Notes under the pieces: model-generated | Database searches by the model: none | What the model saw: the letters and a program-made list of their open reading frames with translations, nothing else | What the model was told of the DNA's origin: nothing | Shown here: piece after piece, positions 17,234 to 26,207 of the stretch | How positions within the stretch are numbered: position 1 is the first letter of the stretch | Layout: each line of letters begins with the position of its first letter | Made by a program: the position numbers and the translations under genes | Assembly: GCA_034437575.1 (NCBI GenBank) | Contig: DAOTTY010000025.1 | Location: 1-64,000 of the forward strand | DNA: 64,000 bases | Direction: 5' to 3' | Source: DAOTTY01 sp034437575 | GTDB taxonomy: Bacteria > Chloroflexota > Anaerolineae > Aggregatilineales > Phototrophicaceae

Positions 17234-18730
17234 ATGTGCGGTATAGCCGGGGCCTATGGCTCCAAAGATTCTGACCTAGCATCATCGTTACGTATTCTCA
17301 CGCATCGCGGCCCAGACGGGAACGGTGTTCGGCAGTATAACAGCAGCTTACTTGGTCACACACGCCTCGCCATCATTGACGTAGATCACGGTGAGCAGCC
17401 CCTGTGCGATGCCACGGGTAAAGTGTGGTTGGTCGTCAACGGTGAAATTTACAACCACCGCGACCTGCGGGCACAGTTCCCAGACTACCCATTCCAAACA
17501 CTTTCTGACAGTGAAGCAATTTTACCGCTGTGGCAAAAGTACGGCGTGCAGCTTGCGTCTATGCTGGATGGTATGTTCGCGCTAGCCCTGCTGGATGATG
17601 AAGACCACTTCTACATGGCGCGTGATCCGCTGGGCATTAAGCCGCTGTACTACGGCTTCAAGGATGGGCGTCTGTATTTCTCGTCAGAGATTAAGGCGAT
17701 CAAAGACGACGTTGACGAAGTTCTGGACTTCCCGCCGGGGCACTGGTACAGCAGCCAATACGGCCTGGTCAAGTTTTACGATGTGGCTGACGCCGCCGCC
17801 AAACCGCACGACCGCCCCAAGACGATTGAGGACATCCGTAACGGTTTGGAGCGGGCCGTCCGCAAGCGCTTAATGTCTGACGTGCCGCTGGGCTGCTACC
17901 TGAGCGGTGGCCTGGACAGTACCATTATTACAGCCATTGCCAAGCAGCACATCACCGACCTGCACACCTTCTCCGTTGGGGTGGAGGGCAGCACGGACCT
18001 GAAGCACGCCCGCGCCGCTGCGAAGGCCCTCGACACCAACCACCACGAGTACGTCTACACCGAGGAAGAGATGCTCGAAGCCCTGCCGGAGATCATCTAC
18101 TACCTGGAATCGTTCGACCCGTCACTGGTTCGCAGCGCCATTCCGAACTTCTTCCTGGCCCGCATGACCCGCGAATACGTCACGGTGGTGCTGACGGGCG
18201 AGGGCGCTGACGAACTCTACGCTGGCTATCACTACCTGAAGAAGCACAACACCAGCGACGAAGACCTTAACAACCAGCTCATCAACCTGACCAAGACGCT
18301 GTACAACTGCAACCTTCAGCGCTGCGACCGCATGACAATGGCCCACAGCATCGAAGGGCGTGTGCCGTTCCTCGATACGGAATTCATCGAAATGTCGTTC
18401 GGCGTGCCGCGTGACCAGAAGATCAATGCCGAGGGCATCGAAAAATGGGCGCTGCGTAAAGCCTTTGAAGACATCGTGCCCAGTGAAGTTGCCTGGCGTG
18501 TGAAGGAGCAGTTCTCGAAGGGCGCTGGCTCCAGCCACATCTTTGAGCAGATGGCGGAGCGGGAAATCAGCGACGATGCGTTTAACCATGAAGCGCAGGC
18601 CGTACTTGAACAGACGGGGACGACCCTCCGCACCAAAGAGGAACTGCTCTATCACCGCGAGTTCGTGAATCACTTCGGCATGGAAACGTCGTCCGTCGTT
18701 CAGCCGTGGTTGGGCCACGACGTTACCTAA
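17234..18730 (+). CDS. asnB: asparagine synthase, glutamine-hydrolysing
   Basis: Makes asparagine from aspartate, ATP and glutamine. 498 residues, a little shorter than the 554 of the E. coli enzyme. The N-terminal glutaminase domain begins at Cys2 (MCGIAG), the catalytic nucleophile, and includes THRGPDGNG, LGHTRLAIID and NGEIYN. The synthetase domain has the pyrophosphate loop SGGLDST starting at Ser224, then FSVGVEGS and VVLTGEGADELYAGY. The conserved C-terminal Arg/Lys region (EGRVPFLDTEFIE) is present. Cys2 is complete, so glutamine should serve as nitrogen donor. Confidence 0.95.
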   Translation: MCGIAGAYGSKDSDLASSLRILTHRGPDGNGVRQYNSSLLGHTRLAIIDVDHGEQPLCDATGKVWLVVNGEIYNHRDLRAQFPDYPFQTLSDSEAILPLWQKYGVQLASMLDGMFALALLDDEDHFYMARDPLGIKPLYYGFKDGRLYFSSEIKAIKDDVDEVLDFPPGHWYSSQYGLVKFYDVADAAAKPHDRPKTIEDIRNGLERAVRKRLMSDVPLGCYLSGGLDSTIITAIAKQHITDLHTFSVGVEGSTDLKHARAAAKALDTNHHEYVYTEEEMLEALPEIIYYLESFDPSLVRSAIPNFFLARMTREYVTVVLTGEGADELYAGYHYLKKHNTSDEDLNNQLINLTKTLYNCNLQRCDRMTMAHSIEGRVPFLDTEFIEMSFGVPRDQKINAEGIEKWALRKAFEDIVPSEVAWRVKEQFSKGAGSSHIFEQMAEREISDDAFNHEAQAVLEQTGTTLRTKEELLYHREFVNHFGMETSSVVQPWLGHDVT

Positions 18731-18783
18731 ACGCACGTTGTGGGGTGTAGGCGTACCACAATTGCGTAAGTTGGGTTATGCTG

Positions 18784-18860
18784 GCGGACGGGGTAGGCCC
18801 CCGTCCCTACATACCCGTTTTGGCCTGTACGGGCGCACCTCTGCGCGTCCGCTGAGGACT
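18784..18860. repeat. GC-rich hairpin repeat
   Basis: GGACGGGG (18786-18793) pairs with CCCCGTCC (18799-18806), followed by CTACATACC; a second inverted pair, GGGCGCACCTCTGCGCGTCC, lies at about 18832-18851. The layout (hairpin around the word GTAGG, then GGGCGCAxxTxTGCGCGTCC) resembles the element at 49998. It fills the gap between asnB and folC and may also terminate asnB. Confidence 0.45.
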
Positions 18861-18868
18861 GGTATATT

Positions 18869-20152
18869 GTGCCCCTGCCCATGCCCTATTCCTACGCCGT
18901 CCAGACGGTTTACAGCTTCATCAAACGCCGCGATACCCTGGACACACTGCGCCCGCAGCGCCTACAAATGGTGCTGGACGCCACCGGCAACCCGGAACGT
19001 CGCCTGAAAACGGTTCACATCGCCGGGACGAAGGGCAAAGGCTCTACTGCCGCGATGATTGCGGCTGCGCTGCGGGCCAGTGGCCACCGGGTTGGGCTGT
19101 ACACATCACCGCATCTGCATACTATCCGTGAACGCATCAATATTGACGGGCAGCCTATCTCACAAACCGAGTTTGCCGCGCATGTTGAACGGCTCAAGCC
19201 GCACTTTGACGCCGCCGACGGCATGGGCTACCCGGAAGTGCTAACGTGCATGGCCCTGCACGCCTTCGCCGCCCACTCCGTTAACATCGCCGTCATCGAA
19301 GCGCACCTGGGCGGGCGCTACGATAGCACCAACGTCGTCCAGCCGGTATGCACCGCTATCACCACCATAGACTACGACCATACCGACATTCTCGGCACGA
19401 CCCTGCCGCAAATCGCTGCCCAAAAAGCCGGGATCATCAAACCGGGAGTGCCTGTCGTCGTCGCGCCCCAATCGCCAGCGGTTACCGTCGTCATTCAGGC
19501 AGAAGCACGGGCACACACCGCCCCGCTGATAACACCTGCTTTCAAGTTGGCCCCACCGACGCCCGACGGCCAGCGCATCACTATGGAGGGCACGCGCTAT
19601 CACACCAATCTGATTGGCGGGCATCAGGGCATGAATTTAGCCGTAGCGGTCAGCGTGTTGGTGCAGTTGCGGAAAAGCGGCCTAGCCATTGACCCGGAAC
19701 GCGCACAGGTGGGGCTGTCAGCGGTTGAGTGGGGCGGTCGCATGGAAGTTCTTGAGGGCAACCCGCCGCTCATCCTCGATGTAGCTCACAACGCCGCCGC
19801 CGCCCGCACCCTCCGCGCCACCCTGGACGCACTCTACCCGGTGCGGCGTGTTTTCGTCTACGCCAGCAAAGCCAACAAAGATGTGCGGGCCATCCTGGCG
19901 GCACTCGTGCGCCCCCAGGATCAGCTCATTATCACCCAGGGCGGCGACCCGCCAACCGCTTTGCCTGACGACCTCGCCGCGCTCGCCCGCGAGGCCCTGC
20001 CGGACGCATCTGTGATAGTGGTGGCAGATGCACGCAACGCGCTTGAACAAGCACGGGCACGCGCTCAGTCCGATGCGGCAATCTGTGTAACAGGGTCCAT
20101 CTTCCTTGTTGCGGATGTGCGGGCGCTGCTGCTCAACATCGCCACAGAGTAG
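18869..20152 (+). CDS. folC: folylpolyglutamate / dihydrofolate synthase
   Basis: Adds glutamate to folates (and often to dihydropteroate). The 427 residues fit the family. The ATP loop GTKGKGSTAAM is near residue 52, followed by YTSPHLHTIRERI, the HLGGRYDSTN metal/ATP region, DYDHTDILGTTLPQIAAQKA and the C-terminal MEVL...DVAHNAAA. The start is taken as the GTG at 18869, since GAGGA lies about 11 bases before it; an ATG at 18881 would be 4 codons shorter with poor spacing. It faces the DUF4864 gene, with 3 bases between the stops. Confidence 0.94.
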   Translation: MPLPMPYSYAVQTVYSFIKRRDTLDTLRPQRLQMVLDATGNPERRLKTVHIAGTKGKGSTAAMIAAALRASGHRVGLYTSPHLHTIRERINIDGQPISQTEFAAHVERLKPHFDAADGMGYPEVLTCMALHAFAAHSVNIAVIEAHLGGRYDSTNVVQPVCTAITTIDYDHTDILGTTLPQIAAQKAGIIKPGVPVVVAPQSPAVTVVIQAEARAHTAPLITPAFKLAPPTPDGQRITMEGTRYHTNLIGGHQGMNLAVAVSVLVQLRKSGLAIDPERAQVGLSAVEWGGRMEVLEGNPPLILDVAHNAAAARTLRATLDALYPVRRVFVYASKANKDVRAILAALVRPQDQLIITQGGDPPTALPDDLAALAREALPDASVIVVADARNALEQARARAQSDAAICVTGSIFLVADVRALLLNIATE

Positions 20153-20155
20153 CAC

Positions 20156-20557
20156 TCAGCCCACGCGCAGCACGCCGTCTGTCATCCAGCAGCCCTTTTC
20201 ACGCCCATCTCGCTGCCTGGAAAGGGTAAACACATACACAGCCTTCTCGCCCCCCCGGTGATGCAGCGTCACCCGCTGCTGCGCCAGGTTGCCCGCAAAC
20301 CGGATGCGCTCAAGCGTGGCCTTCTCAAAGCCGATCAGCGGGCGGTAAAGCGGGTTCTTGACCATCTGGATGAAGGTCTCAACCGGGCCGGTGGCGTCTT
20401 TGTTGGCAGTGGAGGCAAAGCGCCACGCAATGCGAATGCCGTGGTCATCCGGGGAGATGTCGTTGTTTTGCAGCGCGTCCAGTTGGATTTTGACGACGGC
20501 TTCGGCAGATATATCAGGGTTAGGTTGGGGACCGTCGTCCCAGGTTTGATTGTACAC
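20156..20557 (-). CDS. DUF4864 domain protein
   Basis: 133 residues resembling the DUF4864 family, a small NTF2-like fold: VVKIQLDALQNNDISPDDHG at the start, then RIAWRFAST, then FIQMVKNPLYRPLIG, then a beta-rich end with a Trp-containing edge strand. It has no signal peptide, so it is probably cytoplasmic. It begins with GTG and lacks a clear ribosome site. The function of the family is unknown. Confidence 0.6.
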   Translation of the reverse strand: MYNQTWDDGPQPNPDISAEAVVKIQLDALQNNDISPDDHGIRIAWRFASTANKDATGPVETFIQMVKNPLYRPLIGFEKATLERIRFAGNLAQQRVTLHHRGGEKAVYVFTLSRQRDGREKGCWMTDGVLRVG

Positions 20558-20592
20558 TTACATTTCCAGACGAGTCGTTTGCTAAAGTGCGA

Positions 20593-20620
20593 GGGGATGG
20601 GGCCACGCGGCCCTACCCCC
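20593..20620. repeat. hairpin downstream of the beta-helix gene
   Basis: GGGGATGGGGCC (20594 on) pairs with GGCCCTACCCC around ACGC. It sits 11 bases after the stop of the long secreted-protein gene on the minus strand and shares the CCCTACCCC style of the other intergenic repeats here. It can also serve as a terminator, though no T-run follows. Confidence 0.4.
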
Positions 20621-20630
20621 TACATCTATT

Positions 20631-23600
20631 CTAACGCACCGGAACGGCTTCTCGCACTACGTCCGGGTTTACGATGATGGCGGGTTCTTCCAACCGCGTT
20701 TCCGATAGAATCCAGCCTGTTTGGCCAGCCCACCGCACCTGATACCAATCATCATAGGGGAACTCACGGGTGCGCCCGATAATGGACACCACCGACCCTT
20801 CAGGAATCACAACGCCCGTAGTGGCCGCCCGCGTGCTGGGGCGTCGGTAGATCGGGCGTTCGCGCACCAGCGTCCCGAATGCGCCCAGGTCAGGTACTCC
20901 CTCAATCTCGTCAAACACACTGCCAATCACCGGCAGTTGCTCATTTGTGACGTTAATCAACTCCAGTGACCGGCCCGACGCCCAACCGATTTTGCCGTTT
21001 GCCACAATTTGATACCACGTAATGTCTGCTGTTTCGTCGTTATTGCGGGCCAGCACCCGGTAGCGCTGCGGCTCACCAGCAGGGGATTCGTCAACCGCAA
21101 TCGTGACGAACGTTGCGCCCAAATATGGCCCCGTCCGCACGGGCAGCACGCGCACGCCCTCCACCAACTGTACAGACGGTGCGGGCGGAAAGGTCGGCAC
21201 GGCAGTAGGGCCAGCTTCTTCGGTAACGGCAGGCAGCTCTGTTGCTTCTGGAATGGCGGTGGGGTCGGCTATGGTGTCGGCCTCTTCAGTTGAGAGGCTG
21301 TCGTCGTCGTCGTCGTCGTCATCGTCGATGGGGGGGTTGTCGTTTGGAATAACGAGGCGAATTTCGGGCACGCTGTCGTCGGGGTCGCCCGTGAAGGCAC
21401 CCGCGTCGATGTAGTTTTGCGGTGGGTTGTTCAACGACGTAGAGATTTCACACAATTCTTCTACTGTGCCGTCAGGGATGTTTGTGGTGGTGACGGTGCC
21501 GCACTGCTCGGCGTTGTCGCCGTCGCCGGGACGAAACGTGAGCGTTGACGGGCTAAACGAGCAGTAGGTGTCATCGGCCCCAATACGCACCGATGTGGTT
21601 GAACTCGGAGCCGTCGTCAGCCGAAAACAGAACTCCCGCGAGCTGTTTTCGGCCACAGTTGGTAGCGGTGACTGTTCAACATCTGGCCGAGTGTAGATTT
21701 CAAAGCTGTCATCGTTTGTGTCGTTGGCGTCCAGCGTAAACGTCAACACCTGCGCCGGGGTGCGATTGGGGGAGGTCACGGTAGCCCGGAGTTCACACGA
21801 AAAGTCATTGCTCAAGAAGGTGTTATCTGCCGGGTAGAACTGCACCAGCAGCGTGTCATTACCCGTCAACGTGAGGGTGCCTTCATTTGTGTTATCCAGG
21901 GAACCTGCGTCTGGCAGCGGGCCAAAATTCAGGTCACAGCGGCCCGGCCCGTCTGTGATTACCAACTCGATGTTGATACCGGGTGTGATAGCTTCCTCCA
22001 CAACCGCGAAGGACAGTTCCACGTATTCCTCCAGGTCATTCCCGGCAAACCCTTCTTCCAGGCGATTGGCCGTGCTGCCGTTAATGGTGGTTGAGCTATT
22101 GAACGCAAACGTTTCTGAGAACAGTTGGCTGGTTGTGGTTGTCGTCGTTTCTGTTGCACTCAGGCGCAGGGTTGCATCAGCAGCGTTGATAGGGTCGTCC
22201 TCAATCGTGATGACCACATCGCGGGTGAGGGGCAGCGCCTCATTATTCCTGGAATCCGCCGTGTTAAAGTCCAGCGTCACCGTGCAAGATTCACCCGCTT
22301 CGTTGCCGTCATCACCGTCATCAATCACCCTCACCCGCAGCACCTGCGAACTGCCCGTGCTGCGATCAAATATCACCTGGCTGTTGCCACTGGTAAACTC
22401 ACAGTCCGGGCTGCCATTCCCATCACTGTCCGTCAGCGATAGATCATACACAAATGTATCACTGCTCGTGCTGCCAATCTCACGATCAAGCGTCAACGTG
22501 AAGTTTTGCTCTGTGCCTTCTGGCACATTGGCCGCTGCCGGTGACGCCGCCAGGTTATATGGGCCATCCGCCGCAATCGTGATAATATCGCCGGGGCGGT
22601 TAGTGGTGCCGCTGGACTGGTAGCGTACCTTGCTAAGCGCCTGGCAGTCCGCATCCGTAAGTTCCTGCTCGCCGTCGTCAATCGCCGCAATGATAATGTT
22701 CGTCGGCGTGGCACCCCGGTCAGGCGAATCTAACGACCAGTTCCCCGCATCAATCGTAATCGGGTTGTCGCTGCTATCGCCTGCACTCAGCACCTCACAC
22801 TCATCTGGCGCTTGCAGTTCTACCCACACCTCCACATCGGTTTGGGGTGGCCCCTCGGCTGTAATAACAACCGTGCGTCCCAGCGGCTCCGTTTCTGGTA
22901 AGGGGGTGTCAAAGGCGCTGAAGTCCAGGTTGATAACGGGTTTATCCACCAGGTCATTGTCTTCGATCCGCAGGTTCGTGATTTTCAGTTCAGAGGCGAT
23001 GCTGTTGTAGAGCGGGTCAGTGCTGCTGGCAAACGTGATGGTCAGGTTACACTGGTGGTCGCCTTCTTGATCGCTGTCGTCTACGGCCCGCACACGCAGC
23101 GCCACATCGCCCGTATTCCAGTTGCTATCGTTAAACGTCAGCGTGACTGGCCCCGGCGTCGGATTGCCCCCGGCGTCTTCCAGTTCACAGTCCAGCGGGG
23201 CAGTCCCATCGACGGACGCGGTAAATGTCACATCTGCAATAGGGAAGGTGTTCAGTTCCAGGCGAATGAGCCGGTATTCAGTTTCATCTTCTGTCAGAAT
23301 GATGTTATCAACGTTGGTGCTCTGGCTGACTTCGATCTCGCCGCCCGTGATGGTGCTCTCATCAATTTCAATCGCGCCCACATCACAATTGCTGATCCCA
23401 AGGCGGTTATCACTGCCTTCAAAGTCGTCAAAATTGGCGGACGCGCCACCAAACTCAATACACTGCCCCGCGTCCACACGGTTCACCAGCGGGCTGTCCG
23501 TATCCGGCACAGGCACCAGCGACCCATCCAGGCTTAATTTCAGGTTGGTGATCTCAAAGCCCCGGCTCTCTGGCGTGAAGGTACACCCGCTGCCCCCGAA

Positions 23601-24524
23601 AAAGTTGCGCCCTTCCAGGTTGATCGCGTTGCCATTGCTGCAATTGTCATCAACAGCGCTGTTGGCCATGTTCAGCGTGCCCTGATTATTGATGCCCACC
23701 CCGCCGTTGTCCGCAATCGTGACAAAACTGAGTTCGGCTGTGCCCGCACTGCCAACCCGAATGCCACTGCTCACGCCGCTGCTTATCACCGAGTTGATGA
23801 GCGTCAGGTTGCCAGCCAGCACCGATACCTGTGCGGCAGCATCGTTACTCTTGAAAATAGAGCGCGTGATGCGCTGCTCCGTGGTGTTGCTTGTATTGAT
23901 CGTCAGTGCGCCACGGGCGCTGTTGCTGGTGGTGTTACTGGCGACATCCAGCCCCACCGCATCCGCAATAACCCCGCTCCCATCAATCTGGATGGCCCCT
24001 TCTGCCGTGTTCACATCAAACAGCGCAACATCCGTCAGCGTTACCGACCCCGCCGAACTCCGCAGCGCATAGTCCGGCCCAAGCTGCTCAAACACCGTAT
24101 TTCGGATAATCAGCGTGCCGCCCCGATGCCGGATGCCGTTGCCCCGGTTGCTACTCGTACTCCGCAGCGTCACGCCGTCTAGCGTGGTGTTCGCTCGAAC
24201 GTCGAAAATCTCGTCACCACCCTGCGACTGAATTGCAACGCCGTCCCCGTTGATGACAACAGGCACCGAGTTAATTTCGATGGGACTGCCCAGCGCAATT
24301 AGCGTGACATCATCCTGGAAGGTGATGGGCTGTGAGGGGTCAATGACCCCATTCTGAATGCCCTCAATCACAGACCGCAGCGACCCATCGCCGCTGTCGT
24401 TGGCGTTGGTCACGACGGTACTTCCCTGGGCTAGCACCGCCGGGGTATGGGTGGGTACAAGGCTCGTTAGCAGCAGCAAAAGCGTAGCTGTTGTAACAAA
24501 CCAGAAGCGGTGACGGATCGGCAT
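20631..24524 (-). CDS. large secreted beta-helix / SH3-like protein
   Basis: 1,297 residues from the ATG at 24524, which begins a signal peptide (MPIRHRFWFVTTATLLLLLT ... AVLAQG); the frame is also open to 24563. The N-terminal part is a right-handed beta-helix of the TNANDSGDGSLRSVIE kind, with an Asn/Ser-rich ladder to about residue 360. Next come five or so Calx-beta-like units (for example ATLRLSATETTTTT, FTLTLDREIGSTSSD) each with an acidic Ca-binding-like DDxxxxG segment. A poly-Asp linker (eight Asp in a row, DDDDDDDDS) and a Pro/Ala/Glu-rich stretch lead to two SH3-like domains (VLPVRTGPYLGATF and RERPIYRRPSTRAATTG). It probably binds the wall or surface polymers. Confidence 0.75.
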   Translation of the reverse strand: MPIRHRFWFVTTATLLLLLTSLVPTHTPAVLAQGSTVVTNANDSGDGSLRSVIEGIQNGVIDPSQPITFQDDVTLIALGSPIEINSVPVVINGDGVAIQSQGGDEIFDVRANTTLDGVTLRSTSSNRGNGIRHRGGTLIIRNTVFEQLGPDYALRSSAGSVTLTDVALFDVNTAEGAIQIDGSGVIADAVGLDVASNTTSNSARGALTINTSNTTEQRITRSIFKSNDAAAQVSVLAGNLTLINSVISSGVSSGIRVGSAGTAELSFVTIADNGGVGINNQGTLNMANSAVDDNCSNGNAINLEGRNFFGGSGCTFTPESRGFEITNLKLSLDGSLVPVPDTDSPLVNRVDAGQCIEFGGASANFDDFEGSDNRLGISNCDVGAIEIDESTITGGEIEVSQSTNVDNIILTEDETEYRLIRLELNTFPIADVTFTASVDGTAPLDCELEDAGGNPTPGPVTLTFNDSNWNTGDVALRVRAVDDSDQEGDHQCNLTITFASSTDPLYNSIASELKITNLRIEDNDLVDKPVINLDFSAFDTPLPETEPLGRTVVITAEGPPQTDVEVWVELQAPDECEVLSAGDSSDNPITIDAGNWSLDSPDRGATPTNIIIAAIDDGEQELTDADCQALSKVRYQSSGTTNRPGDIITIAADGPYNLAASPAAANVPEGTEQNFTLTLDREIGSTSSDTFVYDLSLTDSDGNGSPDCEFTSGNSQVIFDRSTGSSQVLRVRVIDDGDDGNEAGESCTVTLDFNTADSRNNEALPLTRDVVITIEDDPINAADATLRLSATETTTTTTSQLFSETFAFNSSTTINGSTANRLEEGFAGNDLEEYVELSFAVVEEAITPGINIELVITDGPGRCDLNFGPLPDAGSLDNTNEGTLTLTGNDTLLVQFYPADNTFLSNDFSCELRATVTSPNRTPAQVLTFTLDANDTNDDSFEIYTRPDVEQSPLPTVAENSSREFCFRLTTAPSSTTSVRIGADDTYCSFSPSTLTFRPGDGDNAEQCGTVTTTNIPDGTVEELCEISTSLNNPPQNYIDAGAFTGDPDDSVPEIRLVIPNDNPPIDDDDDDDDDSLSTEEADTIADPTAIPEATELPAVTEEAGPTAVPTFPPAPSVQLVEGVRVLPVRTGPYLGATFVTIAVDESPAGEPQRYRVLARNNDETADITWYQIVANGKIGWASGRSLELINVTNEQLPVIGSVFDEIEGVPDLGAFGTLVRERPIYRRPSTRAATTGVVIPEGSVVSIIGRTREFPYDDWYQVRWAGQTGWILSETRLEEPAIIVNPDVVREAVPVR

Positions 24525-24627
24525 GGGTATGGCTCCGCTGGATTTTACAGGCTCGTTACACACAAGATTAGCACACTATGATAACGCTGCACCAATCGTG
24601 AACAGAGTTTGACAAAACCGCTGCCGC

Positions 24628-25386
24628 TCAAGCCTCCAGGTCACGCGCTACTTTTTGGAACGCCTGCGCCACCCGTCGCAGTGCCTGGGCCACCTCGCCA
24701 GGGTCGGTGCTGTTTTCCATTACATTCGCTGCCGCCGCCATCTCGCCAGATACCGCTGCGAACAGGTCAGGCGTCAAAAAGTTAGGGGGCGTTTCCGGCT
24801 CTTCTGGCGTTGGGTCGTCGGTTGCGGGGCTGTCGGTGTCTTGCGGCGGTGGGGTATTGGTCAGCGGCAGCACGTCACGCACGGGCAGGCCGCTCGCATT
24901 CGGCTGTATATCTACCCGCTGGATGTACATGCCGCCGTTGCTATCTGCCCATTTTGTATAATAGATGATGTTCAACGTGGCTGGCTGGCTTGTTTGGCCA
25001 TTGTTAATCTGCACAGCAAACGACTGGTCGCCCTTTATACGCCCCAGCCAGATGTCGTTGGTTTCAACCGTGCGCCCGCGCATCTGAAGTTCCACCCGCC
25101 ACGCAACCGTGAAGTCATCATTCCCCCAGGTCACATGGCTGGTGTTAACAATCATCAGGTAGCTCACCCCCGGTGGGATGATAATACTTTGCGACAGGGT
25201 GATGTTCGCCTGAATGAAGCTGGCGCTGAACTCAAACCCAACAGGCTTATGCAAAATATAAGGCGCGGGCTGCCCGTCAAGGGTGGCCACTTGCAGCGAC
25301 CAGTTTTCCGGCCTTTCGATGGGGCGGTTGCCTCGGTATTCAGTTTTGCCGTCCCAGTTGAGGTTGGGGTTGCGTATAACGGCCAT
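24628..25386 (-). CDS. unknown beta-rich protein with helical tail
   Basis: 252 residues from the ATG at 25386, which has AGGAAG immediately upstream (a second ATG at 25413 lacks one). I do not recognise the family. Residues 1-165 read as a beta-sandwich rich in aromatic and polar strands (YLMIVNTSHVTWGNDDFTVA, NIIYYTKWADSNGGMYIQRV). A Pro/Asp/Thr-rich linker (TNTPPPQDTDSPATDDPTPE) leads to a C-terminal helical tail (EVAQALRRVAQAFQKVARDL). There is no signal peptide or membrane span. It sits downstream of no obvious partner. Confidence 0.6.
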   Translation of the reverse strand: MAVIRNPNLNWDGKTEYRGNRPIERPENWSLQVATLDGQPAPYILHKPVGFEFSASFIQANITLSQSIIIPPGVSYLMIVNTSHVTWGNDDFTVAWRVELQMRGRTVETNDIWLGRIKGDQSFAVQINNGQTSQPATLNIIYYTKWADSNGGMYIQRVDIQPNASGLPVRDVLPLTNTPPPQDTDSPATDDPTPEEPETPPNFLTPDLFAAVSGEMAAAANVMENSTDPGEVAQALRRVAQAFQKVARDLEA

Positions 25387-25487
25387 AGTCTTCCTTTCAA
25401 ATGCGGCGCACAATAGTTTAGCAGTTTGCCTCTACTGTACTCTCGCCATGACCGTTATAGCAAATTCACCGGGCTGCATTTCACTTC

Positions 25488-25503
25488 AGGGCGAATTCGC
25501 CCT
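25488..25503. repeat. perfect 16-bp palindrome
   Basis: AGGGCGAATTCGCCCT is its own reverse complement, and is followed by CGCCCC. Such GGGCGAATTCGCCC cores look like a dispersed intergenic element. It lies between the lutC stop and the unknown gene at 25386. Confidence 0.5.
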
Positions 25504-25521
25504 CGCCCCAGGCGTGCCAAC

Positions 25522-25558
25522 GCTGCGTGTGGGGGCCGCACAAGGCAGCCCCACAGCG
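25522..25558 (-). terminator. possible terminator after lutC
   Basis: CGCTG-CG-TGTGGGG on the left partly pairs with CCCCACAGCG on the right, around a loop of about 15 bases, just after the lutC stop on the minus strand. The stem has a bulge and there is no T-run, so the call is weak. Confidence 0.3.
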
Positions 25559-25562
25559 ATAG

Positions 25563-26207
25563 CTACGGCACTATCACCAGATGAACCTCACCGGGGCCGT
25601 GCATCCCGTGAATCAGTTCCATCGCAATATCCGCCGATTTACTCGGCCCGGAAATCACCGCAATGTTGCTGTGATCGCGGAACGTGGCCCGGTTCGTATG
25701 CTTATAGAACGTCTCAAGGTCGGCCACAACAGCATCCCGCTTGATGACCGCCACATGCACCAGCGGCAGCAGCGATGCCTGCCGGGATTTACCCTCGCCG
25801 CTAACCACCACAATACTACCTGTTCCAGCCAGCGCGGCGTCCACCCCCGTGAGGCCCACGCGCACCGTGCCGTCGTTAATTGCTGCCGCTTTGATGCCCT
25901 GCTGGTTGAGCGCGTCCTGTAACCCTGCAATCGGGATGTGCTGGCTGTCCCACATCAGTGCCTGCTTATCCTCCCCGATGATGTCCAGCACCACCTCAAG
26001 CGCATCACTGTCGCCCTGCGTTTCGTGGATGATGCAGTGCAGCCTGGTCGCTTCCTCAATGAAGCGCTGGTGGTATTCCTCCGGCGTGGCATCCGTCACC
26101 GGGACGGTATGCCGCTTTTCCTCCGCCGGGATGGGGGCCACATCTTCAAACGGGGCGCGGGCGCTTCGCAGCTTGTGCAGGATGGCTTCACGGGTGTTAG
26201 CGGCCAT
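25563..26207 (-). CDS. lutC: lactate utilization protein C (LUD domain)
   Basis: 214 residues of the LUD/YkgG family, one of the three subunits of the LutABC complex that oxidises L-lactate to pyruvate with iron-sulfur centres. The nucleotide-binding-like core shows VGLTGVDAALAGTGSIVVVS and VISGPSKSADIAMELIHGMH, ending in GPGEVHLVIVP. The start overlaps the lutB stop by 11 bases, so the two are translationally coupled. lutA is not adjacent but lies at 43846 on the other strand. Confidence 0.9.
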   Translation of the reverse strand: MAANTREAILHKLRSARAPFEDVAPIPAEEKRHTVPVTDATPEEYHQRFIEEATRLHCIIHETQGDSDALEVVLDIIGEDKQALMWDSQHIPIAGLQDALNQQGIKAAAINDGTVRVGLTGVDAALAGTGSIVVVSGEGKSRQASLLPLVHVAVIKRDAVVADLETFYKHTNRATFRDHSNIAVISGPSKSADIAMELIHGMHGPGEVHLVIVP

